A stretch of DNA of 64,000 bases, from assembly GCF_900090285.1 (NCBI RefSeq), contig NZ_LT607754.1:5296001-5360000 (forward strand), in the 5' to 3' direction. This stretch comes from Micromonospora inositola. GTDB lineage: Bacteria; Actinomycetota; Actinomycetes; Mycobacteriales; Micromonosporaceae. Both the position numbers and the translations under genes were made by a program. The notes beneath the pieces were generated by a model, which had not been told where the DNA came from, ran no database searches, and saw only the letters and a list, made by a program, of their open reading frames with translations. This document shows positions 55,033 through 63,063 of this stretch, piece by piece. Positions within the stretch are counted from its first letter, which is position 1, and each line of letters opens with the position of its first letter.

Positions 55033-56202
55033 ATGAATGGCGGACGTCGGCCGATAACGCGCACGATGAGGCGTGGACAGCCGACGGATCTGCTGGAGCT
55101 GTTCTTCGATCTTGCGCTCATCGCCAGTCTGACCCTGACGTCGCAGAAGATGGCGAACGAGGACACCTGGACGGGACTGGCTCAGGCGCTGCTCGCGCTC
55201 TCGACGCTGTGGGCGGTCTGGGTCACCACCACGTCGTTCACGGACCTCTACAGCCCGCAGGAGCGACCCGTCCAGCTCGTGATCCTGGGGATCATGTTCG
55301 GCGGCATGCTGATGTCCGCCGCCCTGCCGACCGCGTTCAGCAGCCATGGCCTGGCCTTCGGCGCCACCTGGGCCGCAATCAACTGGGGTCGGGGCCTGGT
55401 GCTCCTCGCGTCGCTGCGCGGCCGGAGGGAGCGGGAGCGGCCGCTCCGCGTCCTGGCGTGGAACACCGTTTCCGGCACCCTCTGGATCGTCGGCGGCCTG
55501 GTCCCCGATCCCGGCACGCGTCTCGCGGTGTGGCTGGCCGCGCTCGCCGTGGACTACCTCGCCTTCGGCCTCCGGTTCCCGATACCCGGCCGGCCGCGAC
55601 TGCTGCAGTACGACGTGGTGCCGGAGCACCTGGCCGAGCGCTACCAGCAGATCTATGTCCTCACCCTGGGTGAACTCATTCTCGTCACGGTCCTCACCCT
55701 GAGCGACATGCCGTTCAACATCGGCCGGCTCAGCGCGTTCGCCGTCGCGTTCGTCGCGGCCGTTCTACTGTGGTGGAGCTACACGCGCGGGGCCGGGGCG
55801 AGACTGAGGAGCGCGATCGAGAGGTCCCCGCATCGGTCCCGACTGGTCCAGACCAACCCGTACGCCCACTGGCTCATGGTGGTCGGCGTGGTCGGCCTCG
55901 CCGCGGGCTTCGAACGGATCATCGAGCATCCCGCGGAACGCCCGGAGGCAACCCTGACCGCGCTCACCCTGGGTGGCGTCGCGCTGTTCCTGATCGGCCG
56001 GGCCACCCTGGACCACGAGGTCCTCGGACGCATCCCGCTCTCGCACGTCATCGGTGTCCTCGCCGCCGTCGCCCTGGTGCCGGCTGCCCCGCACCTGCCG
56101 AACCTGGTCCTGAGCGTCGTCGCCGCGCTCGTCGTGCTGGGCGTCGCGGCCGTGGAGTTCGTCAGATGGCAGCGCGGGGGCGCCGTGCCGGCGCCCCCGT
56201 GA
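55033..56202 (+). CDS. low temperature requirement protein A (LtrA) family
   Basis: A 389-residue membrane protein with about ten to twelve helices. It begins with the LtrA signature TDLLELFFDLALIASLTLTS and contains ERYQQIYVLTLGELILVTVL, in which the E-x-R and GE pairs are conserved in the family. The function is not established in bacteria. ATG 55033 is used, with AAGAAGG 9 nt upstream; GTG 55030 is in frame. Confidence 0.85.
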   Translation: MNGGRRPITRTMRRGQPTDLLELFFDLALIASLTLTSQKMANEDTWTGLAQALLALSTLWAVWVTTTSFTDLYSPQERPVQLVILGIMFGGMLMSAALPTAFSSHGLAFGATWAAINWGRGLVLLASLRGRRERERPLRVLAWNTVSGTLWIVGGLVPDPGTRLAVWLAALAVDYLAFGLRFPIPGRPRLLQYDVVPEHLAERYQQIYVLTLGELILVTVLTLSDMPFNIGRLSAFAVAFVAAVLLWWSYTRGAGARLRSAIERSPHRSRLVQTNPYAHWLMVVGVVGLAAGFERIIEHPAERPEATLTALTLGGVALFLIGRATLDHEVLGRIPLSHVIGVLAAVALVPAAPHLPNLVLSVVAALVVLGVAAVEFVRWQRGGAVPAPP

Positions 56203-56334
56203 CTTGCGGATATTCGTGAGAACCGGCGCCACCTTGGGATCACGGCCCGATGCCGGGCCGGACCGGGGGGCGACGCCGGCACGCACGCTGCGTGAGTGCC
56301 GGCGTTGCCTGGGTAGGCGTCATGGTCAAGAAAG

Positions 56335-56544
56335 TCAGTCGCAGCCCAACCCTTGGGCGTACCCCGCCGGTGGGTGTCCGGCGGCGACCTTGTCGGCGAT
56401 CTCCCAGAACACCTCCGACCAGCCACCTTGGTCCTTCATCTGGTGCAGCACCCGCCACTTGTGGCTGCTGCGCAACGCGTCGCCGGCCCGCTGGAGTGCG
56501 GCGTCGTCGCCGGCCCGCTTCGCGCGCAGCCATTCGGCGATCCA
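56335..56544 (-). pseudogene. C-terminal fragment of an unidentified protein
   Basis: The minus strand has a clean frame of 69 codons ending at TGA 56335-56337, with WIAEWLRAKRAGDDAALQRA, SHKWRVLHQMKDQGGWSEVF and AGHPPAGYAQGLGCD. Codon bias is strong. It has no start: at 56544 the sequence changes abruptly into the chitinase remnant on the other strand. I do not recognise the family; the composition suggests a helical, soluble domain. Confidence 0.45.
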
Positions 56545-57140
56545 TGCGCAAGAGGTACAACTTCGACGGCATCGACATCGACATCGGGACCGGCCTCACC
56601 GGCAGCGGCGACATCACCCGGCTCTCCACCGCACAGGCCAACCTGGTCCGCATCATCGACGGGGTGCTCGCCCAGATGCCCGCCGGCTTCGGGCCGACCA
56701 TGGCGCCGGAGACCGCGTACGTCACCGGCGGCAGCGTCACCTACGGGTCCATCTGGGGCGCCTACCTGCCAATCATCAAGCGGTACGTCGACAACGGCCG
56801 GCTCTGGTGGCTGAACGTGCAGTACTACAACGGCAGCATGTACGGCTGCTCCGGCGACTCGTACGCCGCCGGCACCGTGCAGGGGTTCGTCGCGCAGACC
56901 AACTGCCTCAACCCCGGCCTGGTCGTGCAGGGCACCACCATCCGCGTCCCGTACGACCGGCAGGTCCCCGGCCTGCCGGCGCAGTCCGGGGCCGGCGGCG
57001 GGTACTTGGCGCCGTCCTCGGTGGCGCAGGCGTGGAACACGTACCAGGGCGGCCTGAAGGGCCTGATGACCTGGTCGATCAACTGGGACGGGTCGAAGGG
57101 CTGGACCTTCGGCGACGACGTCAAGGCCCTCCAGGGCCGT
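56544..57140 (+). pseudogene. headless GH18 chitinase lacking catalytic Glu and stop
   Basis: The frame begins inside the GH18 active-site strand, YNFDGIDIDIGTG, where the catalytic motif DxxDxDxE has Gly in place of Glu. It goes on with LVRIIDGVLAQMPAGFGPTM, APETAYVTGG, WWLNVQYYNG and LKGLMTWSINWDG, the C-terminal half of a chitinase. The end KALQGR is followed by CGA where TGA is expected, so the frame runs on to 57341. Missing N-terminus, lost catalytic acid and lost stop all say pseudogene. Confidence 0.72.
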
Positions 57141-57174
57141 CGACCCTGCATGGTCACCGCGGGTTCATCCGGCC

Positions 57175-57206
57175 TGGCGCCGGACCGACGGATCGGTCCG
57201 GCGCCA
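57175..57206. terminator. 14-bp stem terminator
   Basis: TGGCGCCGGACCGA-CGGA-TCGGTCCGGCGCCA, perfect, between the chitinase remnant and the leftward DksA/TraR gene. It can end either transcript. Confidence 0.75.
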
Positions 57207-57215
57207 CAGGTCGGG

Positions 57216-57536
57216 TCAGCCGTGCTTCTGCTGGCACGGCACGCAGAACCGAGCGTGCGGCACCGCCTCCAGGCGTTCCGCCGGGATCGGCGCCGCACAC
57301 CGCTCACAGGTCCCGTAGCCACCGTCGGCCATGCGCCGTAGCGCGTCACCGATCTGCGCCAGGCTCTGTCGGGTGGCGGCGATCAACGCGGCACGGGTGT
57401 GCGCCTCGCCGGGGTCGCCGGTGTCCGCGGTGAGTTCGGTCAGCCGCACGGTCTGCGCCTCGAACTCGGTGCTCAGGGTGGCGCGCAGCCGGGCGCGCCA
57501 TTGCGGGTCGCGGGTGCCTCGAAGGTCGGTACTCAT
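57216..57536 (-). CDS. DksA/TraR C4-zinc-finger protein
   Basis: A 106-residue protein. Helical residues 10-70 are followed by the C4 zinc finger GYGTCERCAAPIPAERLEAV, PHARFCVPCQQ. Members of this family bind the secondary channel of RNA polymerase or act as small DNA-associated regulators; the DxxDxA tip of true DksA is not evident. GGAAGGAA lies upstream, and the ATG overlaps the stop of a small upstream ORF as ATGA. Confidence 0.85.
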   Translation of the reverse strand: MSTDLRGTRDPQWRARLRATLSTEFEAQTVRLTELTADTGDPGEAHTRAALIAATRQSLAQIGDALRRMADGGYGTCERCAAPIPAERLEAVPHARFCVPCQQKHG

Positions 57537-57784
57537 CTGGGGTTCCTTCCCGGGAAAAGAAAAGGGCCGAAGCCGGATGGCTTCGCCCTGGTGGCCGTAC
57601 TCGCGGGGGGTGGTTTCTCCGGAGGGCCACGGCCGGTGGGAACCGGGCTGGGCAGGCCGTGGATGGGCGCGGCCTGCCGCGCGTCCACCGGGCGGATGGC
57701 GGCGACCGCGGACCGCTGGTCGCGGGCAGCAGCCGGCACCGCCGTGGGAACGGCGGTGGCGACCAGCTGCCGGGCCGGGAACAT
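57533..57784 (-). CDS. 83-residue leader ORF coupled to the DksA/TraR gene
   Basis: Begins MFPARQLVATAVPTAVPAAA and ends FLFPGRNPR. The first 55 codons have the high third-position GC of real genes. TATGGT (complement of 57791-57796) lies 6 nt before the ATG, a leaderless promoter layout. The stop overlaps the DksA/TraR start as ATGA. The protein is Pro/Ala/Arg-rich with no recognisable domain; its 3' end contains the hairpin and T-run. It may act mainly in cis. Confidence 0.5.
   Translation of the reverse strand: MFPARQLVATAVPTAVPAAARDQRSAVAAIRPVDARQAAPIHGLPSPVPTGRGPPEKPPPASTATRAKPSGFGPFLFPGRNPR
57555..57588 (-). promoter_or_regulatory. terminator-like hairpin with T-run ahead of the DksA/TraR gene
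   Basis: On the minus strand GGGCGAAGCC-ATCC-GGCTTCGGCCC (one bulge) is followed by TTTTCTTTT and then by the DksA/TraR Shine-Dalgarno. It lies inside the last 20 codons of the small upstream ORF. An intrinsic terminator with a T-run is rare in such GC-rich DNA, and its place suggests translation-dependent attenuation. Confidence 0.6.
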
Positions 57785-57951
57785 GGCCACACCATAGGCC
57801 GATCGGGCGGGAACGCCAATGACATTGCGACCGCGGCGACGCGCGGAACCTCGTCGCGACCGGCGCGCGGCAGTCCGGGATCGGCCTCTGCTGCACCGGG
57901 ATCGGGGAGCAGGATGGCGCACGTCAGTTGCCGTAGACCTCCACCTCGTAG

Positions 57952-58150
57952 ATCGGCCTGCTCACCCTCATCGCACCGGACCTGGACCGCTCGCGCTCGC
58001 AGGGGGGGGCCTGCTGGTCAGCGGGTACGCCGTCGTGGTCGTGCTGGCGTCCGTGCCGCTGACCCGGCTGACCCACCGGATCCCCCACCGCCGGCTGCTG
58101 GGCGTTCCATGGTCCTGTTCGCGGCCGCGAACGCCGCGGCCGCGCATCTA
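57952..58150 (+). pseudogene. MFS transporter fragment with frameshifts
   Basis: Three frames in succession give parts of one MFS N-terminus: IGLLTLIAPDLD, then after a run of eight G (58002-58009) GLLVSGYAVVVVLASVPLTR and IPHRRLLG, then MVLFAAANAAAAHL from 58109. Together they cover the first two or three helices and the motif A loop. The rest of the protein is absent. Nothing else recognisable lies between 57797 and 58209. Confidence 0.5.
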
Positions 58151-58209
58151 CGTACGCCGTGCCGCGCGACGCACCGGTCCACCGGCCAGCGAGCGGTCCG
58201 ATCCGGCCC

Positions 58210-59076
58210 TCATCGCACGCCGCCGGCGTCGACGGTCGGTACCGGCCGGTGGGCCACCTGCTGACCCGGCGGCTCGGGATCCGGCCAACCGGCCGGGCGC
58301 GGGCCCGGTACGTCGACCCGTCGAGCGGCGGTGACGGGCCGGGGCAGCACCAGGAGGACCAGGATGAGCATCGCCGCCGCGACGACCCCGTCGAGCCAGT
58401 AGTGGTTTCCGGTGCCCACGACCACCAGCAGCGTGATGAGGGGATGCGCCAGCCACAGCCACCACAGGCGTCCACCGGTCACCGCGATGAGCGCGATGGC
58501 GACGGCGAGTGCCCAACCGACGTGCAGGGACGGCATCGCGGCGTACTGGTTGCTCAACGCATCGGTGTCGGGCGGGCCGTAGACGGCGGGTCCGTAGCGT
58601 CTGCCGGTGTCCAGCAGACCGGTCAGGGCGGTCAACCGGGGCGGCGCCAGCGGGACGAGAAAGTGGAGCGCCAGTGCCCCGGCGGTGAGCGTGGCGAGCA
58701 TCCGGCGGGTCCACTGGTAGTGGACCGGGTGTCGCAGATACAGCCACACCAGGCACACGGCGGTGGCCGGGAAGTGCACGTACGCGTAGTAGCTGTTGGC
58801 CAGGTGCACCAGCAGGTCGTGGGCGAGCAGGGGGTGCTGGACGGCGGCCTCACCGGGCAGGTGGATCAGCCGCTCCAGGTGCCAGACGGCCTCCCCGTTC
58901 GCCACCGCGGTGGAGACCCGGCCGGCCACGGCGAGGCGACCCAGCTTGTACGCGAGGAAGAGCGCGCCGACGAGCGCCAGCTCGCGCAGCGCCCGGCGCA
59001 CCGGAGCGGTGCGTCGGGCGGGCGTCGCCGCCGGAGCGGCCTCCCCTGTCTCCACGAGCTCCTCGATTCGCCTCAC
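58210..59076 (-). CDS. PAP2-superfamily membrane phosphatase
   Basis: A 288-residue protein with about six transmembrane helices. The catalytic half-motifs are MPSLHVGWALAVAIALIA and GNHYWLDGVVAAAMLILVLL (SLH...GNHY-x-x-D, the PAP2_3 or inositolphosphotransferase-like pattern). It should remove phosphate from, or exchange the head group of, a lipid phosphate. GTG 59076 has no clear Shine-Dalgarno. It lies 88 bp downstream of the exporter gene on the same strand. Confidence 0.8.
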   Translation of the reverse strand: MRRIEELVETGEAAPAATPARRTAPVRRALRELALVGALFLAYKLGRLAVAGRVSTAVANGEAVWHLERLIHLPGEAAVQHPLLAHDLLVHLANSYYAYVHFPATAVCLVWLYLRHPVHYQWTRRMLATLTAGALALHFLVPLAPPRLTALTGLLDTGRRYGPAVYGPPDTDALSNQYAAMPSLHVGWALAVAIALIAVTGGRLWWLWLAHPLITLLVVVGTGNHYWLDGVVAAAMLILVLLVLPRPVTAARRVDVPGPRPAGWPDPEPPGQQVAHRPVPTVDAGGVR

Positions 59077-59164
59077 GGTCGTGGGTGACGGCCCTGCCGG
59101 ACGGCTGGACGCGGGGCCGCCGCCATCCTCGGACGGCGGCGGCCCCGGTTTCCGGTGGAGGCGG

Positions 59165-60811
59165 TCAACGGCGGACGGGTGCCCCGTCGGGCCCACCGTC
59201 GACGGCCACCTGGTCGAAGGCGGGAGCGCCGTCGACGGCGTCCGCGGCGACGGCCGCCGACCTGGCGGGGTCGGGCAGGTCGAGGCTGGTGCGCAGGGTG
59301 ACCGGCTTGAGCAGGAGCGCGGCGATGACGCCGACCACCGCGATCGCGGCGGAGATGAGGAAGATGTGTCCGGTGGCGTCGCCGTACGCGGCACGGACGA
59401 TGTGCTGCACGGCCGGGGGCAGTGCGGTGAGGTTGAGCGTGCTGGTCCCACCCGCGCTGCCGGAGGTGGGAATCCCCGCGGCGGCGAGGTCGTGGGTGAT
59501 CCGGTCGGTGACCTGGCGGGCGAGGACGGCGCCGAGCACCGAGACGCCGATGGTGCCACCGAGCGAGCGGAAGAAGGCCACGGTGGAGCTGGCCGCGCCG
59601 ATGTCCTTGAGCGCCACGGTGTTCTGCACCGCGAGGACGAGGTTCTGCATCGTCATGCCGACGCCCGTGCCGACGATGAACATCGCCGCGCCGACCAGGA
59701 CCAGCGAGGTCTCGTGGTCGATGGTGCCGAGCAGGGCGAACCCGGCGACCAGGACGATCGCGCCGACCACGATGTACGGCTTGACCTTGCCGCTTCGGGT
59801 GATCAGCCGGCCGGCGACGATCGAGGACCCGAGGACGCCGGCCATCATCGGGATGGTGAGCAGGCCGGCCTCGGTCGGGCTGTAGCCACGGCCGATCTGG
59901 AAGTACTGGCCGAGGAAGACGGCCCCGCCGAACATGGCCATGCCGACGGCGAGGCTGCCGAGGATGGCCAGGGCGGTGGTGTGGTCGCGGACGATGCTGA
60001 GCGGGACGACCGGTTCGGCGGCGCGCGACTCGACCCAGGTCGCCAGGGCGAGCAGGACGGCAGCGCCGCCCACCATGGCCGCGGTCTGCCAGGAGGCCCA
60101 GGCGAAGGAGTCGTCGACGAACGAGATCCAGATGAGCAGCACGCTGACGCCGGCGGCGATCAGGGTCGCGCCCAGGTAGTCGATCTTGACGTTCTCGCGG
60201 CGGGCCGTGGGCAGGTGCAGGGTGAGCTGCAGCAGGATCAGCGCGACGACGGCGACGGGCACGCCCACGAAGAAGCACCACCGCCAGCCGAGCCAGGACG
60301 TGTCGACGATGAGCCCACCCAGCAGCGGGCCACCGACCGTCGCGAGGGCCATGACGCCGCCCAGGTAGCCGTTGTACCGGCCACGCTCCCGCGGCGGGAT
60401 CATCGCCGCGATCGCCACCTGGACGAGGGCCTGCAGGCCGCCGACCCCGATGCCCTGGAAGGCGCGGGCGGCGATGAGCTGGCCGGCGCTGTGCGCGAAG
60501 CCGGCGATCACCGAGCCCAGCAGGAAGACGACGATGGCGACCTGCACCAGGACCTTCTTGTTGAACAGGTCGGCCAGCTTGCCCCAGATCGGCGTGGTCG
60601 CCGTCGCCGTCAACAGGGTCGCCGTGACGACCCAGGTGTACTGGGTCTGCGACCCGTTCAGCGCGCCGATGATCTTCGGCAGTGCCGTCGAGACGACGGT
60701 GCTGCTGAGCATCGCGACGAAGAGCACCAGCAGCAGGCCGCTGAGCGCCTCGAGCGTCCGCCGATGGCTCATCGGCGCGGCGCCGGTCGTCGTGGTGGTG
60801 GGTGCGCTCAT
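59165..60811 (-). CDS. DHA2-family multidrug MFS exporter
   Basis: A 548-residue, 14-helix proton antiporter of the EmrB/QacA type: motif A GKLADLFNKKVLVQ, motif C GGVMALATVGGPLLGGLIVD, and SSTVAFFRSLGGTIGVSVLG late in the protein. The C-terminus is a 45-residue soluble tail. Its ATG overlaps the marR stop as ATGA, so regulator and pump are translated together. Confidence 0.92.
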   Translation of the reverse strand: MSAPTTTTTGAAPMSHRRTLEALSGLLLVLFVAMLSSTVVSTALPKIIGALNGSQTQYTWVVTATLLTATATTPIWGKLADLFNKKVLVQVAIVVFLLGSVIAGFAHSAGQLIAARAFQGIGVGGLQALVQVAIAAMIPPRERGRYNGYLGGVMALATVGGPLLGGLIVDTSWLGWRWCFFVGVPVAVVALILLQLTLHLPTARRENVKIDYLGATLIAAGVSVLLIWISFVDDSFAWASWQTAAMVGGAAVLLALATWVESRAAEPVVPLSIVRDHTTALAILGSLAVGMAMFGGAVFLGQYFQIGRGYSPTEAGLLTIPMMAGVLGSSIVAGRLITRSGKVKPYIVVGAIVLVAGFALLGTIDHETSLVLVGAAMFIVGTGVGMTMQNLVLAVQNTVALKDIGAASSTVAFFRSLGGTIGVSVLGAVLARQVTDRITHDLAAAGIPTSGSAGGTSTLNLTALPPAVQHIVRAAYGDATGHIFLISAAIAVVGVIAALLLKPVTLRTSLDLPDPARSAAVAADAVDGAPAFDQVAVDGGPDGAPVRR

Positions 60812-61275
60812 CGCGCGGCCTCCAGGTTGTCGTGGTGTGCGAGGGCGACCTCGAGGTCGCGGGTGAACCGGCCGAGCGCGGCGCTCAGCGCCGTCACGTC
60901 GCCGGGGGTCCAGTCGGCGAACGTCCGATCGAGCACCTCGCCGTACCAGTCGTTGGTGTCGGCCAGGGCGGCTCGACCGGCCGGCGTGACGGCCAGCAGG
61001 CTGGCCCGCCGGTCGGTCGGGTCGGGGCGCCGTTCGACCAGCTTGTGCGCGACGAGCGCGGCGACGGCGCGGCTGACGGTCGACGGGTCCAGCCGGGTGC
61101 GGGCCGCCAGCTCCCGGGCGTGGCATCCGGTGGAGAGCCGGTCGATCTCCATGAGGATGCCGACCAGGCCGGACGGCACGGTCGGCCGCTCGTCGGCCCG
61201 CCGCTGCCTGAGCAGCCGGACACTGGTGACCAGGTCGCGCAGCCGCAGACCCAGGTCACGAACGGTGCTGTCCAC
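60808..61275 (-). CDS. MarR-family transcriptional regulator
   Basis: A 155-residue winged-helix repressor: ARELAARTRLDPSTVSRAVA (recognition helix) and the wing RRPDPTDRRASLLAVTPAGR. It precedes and overlaps the exporter gene, the classic arrangement for a drug-responsive repressor. GTG 61275 follows GGGAGGAAAGG. The palindromes in the adjacent divergent region are its likely sites. Confidence 0.9.
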   Translation of the reverse strand: MDSTVRDLGLRLRDLVTSVRLLRQRRADERPTVPSGLVGILMEIDRLSTGCHARELAARTRLDPSTVSRAVAALVAHKLVERRPDPTDRRASLLAVTPAGRAALADTNDWYGEVLDRTFADWTPGDVTALSAALGRFTRDLEVALAHHDNLEAAR

Positions 61276-61325
61276 CCTTTCCTCCCCGCGTTGGATTGGT
61301 TGCCACATACAAGCATCAACGGATC

Positions 61326-61356
61326 TTGCCCATTAGGCAACTTTTCTCATTGAGAA
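61326..61356. promoter_or_regulatory. two palindromes between marR and tetR
   Basis: TTGCCCATTAGGCAA (61326-61340) is a perfect 5-5-5 dyad, and TTCTCATTGAGAA (61344-61356) is a perfect 6-1-6 dyad next to it. The first resembles MarR sites, the second TetR sites. TACCCT (61373-61378) is the -10 of the tetR gene, 7 nt before its ATG. Confidence 0.6.
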
Positions 61357-61385
61357 GTACATCACCGCCACGTACCCTGAGGGTC

Positions 61386-62006
61386 ATGGAGGAGACCACC
61401 GGCCTACGGGAGCGCAAGAAGGCGGCCACCCGCCTGGCTCTGCACCAGGCGGCCCTGCGCCTCGCCACCGAACAGGGGCTGGACCGGGTGACCGTCGAGG
61501 CGATCGCCGACGCCGCCAACGTCTCCCGACGGACCTTCTCCAACTACTTCTCCAGCAAGGAGGAGGCGCTCTTTCACGGCGACACCGAGCGGCTGCGCCG
61601 GCTGCTCCAGCTGATCCGCGAGCAGCCGAGCGACGAGCGGCCCTGGACGGTGCTGAGCCGGGCAGCGACGCGCCTCACCGAGGAGGCGTACCTGTACGCC
61701 GACCCCTCCTGGTTGACCCGACGCCGGCAGCTGCGCGGCCACCCCGGCCTGGCGGCCCACCAGGTCGCGGCGTACGTGGCGATCGAGCGCGAGCTGGCCG
61801 CGGAGATCGCGCTCCGACTCACCGGGGCCGACGCGCCCCTGCGGTCGCGGGTCCTGGCGGCGACGTTCCTGGCCACGGTGCGGGTGGCCGTCCAACAGTG
61901 GTTCGACCAGCCGGATCGTCCGCTGCTCGACGTTGTCCGGACTGCGCTGGCGGCAGCCACTCCCGCGGCGACCCTCGTGGACCAACGGGCACCCGTCGGG
62001 GAGTAA
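61386..62006 (+). CDS. TetR-family transcriptional regulator
   Basis: A 206-residue protein with the TetR helix-turn-helix at residues 9-55 (RKKAATRLALHQAALRLATE, then VEAIADAANVSRRTFSNYFS) and an effector-binding helical domain. It is divergent from the marR-exporter operon across a 110-bp region, so both regulators may act on the same pump. The start is leaderless-like: TACCCT then 7 nt. Confidence 0.9.
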   Translation: MEETTGLRERKKAATRLALHQAALRLATEQGLDRVTVEAIADAANVSRRTFSNYFSSKEEALFHGDTERLRRLLQLIREQPSDERPWTVLSRAATRLTEEAYLYADPSWLTRRRQLRGHPGLAAHQVAAYVAIERELAAEIALRLTGADAPLRSRVLAATFLATVRVAVQQWFDQPDRPLLDVVRTALAAATPAATLVDQRAPVGE

Positions 62007-62118
62007 CCAGCTCCCCTCGACAATCCGCCAAGGGGAGCCGCGTCACCTGCTCAGCGGCTCAACGCGGCGGTGGTGGACGCCGGCCGGCGCGCACCACCGC
62101 TCGAGATGCCTGGGCCGA

Positions 62119-63015
62119 TCAGACCAGAGCCGCTCGGGTCCACAGCAGGCGGCCCGGCCCGGTTACCAGATCGAGGCTCGTCAGGTGGTCGTACACCCGC
62201 GCGGCCGACCAGCGCAGGGTGGCGCGCCAGTGCGGGTTGGCGCGGGCGGTGGCACGGCCGACCGCCGGGGGGATGCCCACTGCGGCGTACGCGTCGGGAT
62301 GGACCAGGCGGTTGGCGATCGAGTAGGCGGCGCGGCCGATCAGCAGCCGGGCGTACGTCAAGCCCAGCGGACCGGCGGCCTCGACCTGGCGGGCAAGTTC
62401 CTCGCGCGCGAACCGTACGTGGCGCGCCTCCTCGACGACATGGATGCGCGACACCATCCGGATGAGCGGCTGGAGCGACTCGTCGGCCATGATCTCGCGT
62501 TGGAACGCGTCGAGGACCTCCTCCGCTATGAGGATCGCGGCGAACATCTGCGGGCCGGTCGCGGTCGCCTTGAGGAACCGCCCGAGCAGGTGGTCCACCC
62601 GGTTCGCCCGGTAGACCGGGCAGCCCATCGCCTCGATGAGCCGTCCGAACATGATGGAGTGTCGACACTCGTCGGCGACCTCGGTCAACGCGTACTGGGC
62701 GTGCCGACTGGTCGGGTCGGCGTCGTAGTAGTGCCGGATCAGCATCTGCATGAGGATTGTCTCGAACCACAGCCCGGCGCTGGCTGCGCTGGCCACCTCG
62801 TGCTTGGTGAGCTCGACGCGCCGCTCCTCGCCGAGCTGCTCCCACAGCGGGGTGCCATAGAGGCTGCTGCGGCGCGGCGGGAGCCAGTAGGCGCCCGGCG
62901 TGTGGGGCGCGTCCCAGTCGATCTCCACGGTGGGTTCGTAACTGGTATGCAGCGAGGCCGTGAGCAGCCGCGTGGCGAGGGCCTCGCGTTCGAGCCCGGC
63001 CGGTGTCGTCTCCAT
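62119..63015 (-). CDS. AurF-type diiron oxygenase
   Basis: A 298-residue protein of the p-aminobenzoate N-oxygenase (AurF)/diiron family. Iron ligands fit SAGLWFETILMQMLIRHYY, TEVADECRHSIMFGRLIEAM, AILIAEEVLDAFQREIM and IHVVEEARHVRFAREELA. Known members oxidise aryl amines to nitro compounds or hydroxylate carrier-bound substrates; the substrate here is unknown. GGAGGCGTC precedes the ATG. It is divergent from a TetR gene across 48 bp. Confidence 0.88.
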   Translation of the reverse strand: METTPAGLEREALATRLLTASLHTSYEPTVEIDWDAPHTPGAYWLPPRRSSLYGTPLWEQLGEERRVELTKHEVASAASAGLWFETILMQMLIRHYYDADPTSRHAQYALTEVADECRHSIMFGRLIEAMGCPVYRANRVDHLLGRFLKATATGPQMFAAILIAEEVLDAFQREIMADESLQPLIRMVSRIHVVEEARHVRFAREELARQVEAAGPLGLTYARLLIGRAAYSIANRLVHPDAYAAVGIPPAVGRATARANPHWRATLRWSAARVYDHLTSLDLVTGPGRLLWTRAALV

Positions 63016-63042
63016 GACGCCTCCATATTGACGTGACGCCCG

Positions 63043-63053
63043 GTAACTGTTAC
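63043..63053. promoter_or_regulatory. palindrome GTAAC-T-GTTAC between aurF-like and tetR genes
   Basis: A perfect 11-bp dyad in the 48-bp divergent region. Its place over both promoters makes it the likely site for the adjacent TetR protein. Confidence 0.5.
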
Positions 63054-63063
63054 GAGTAGTAGC

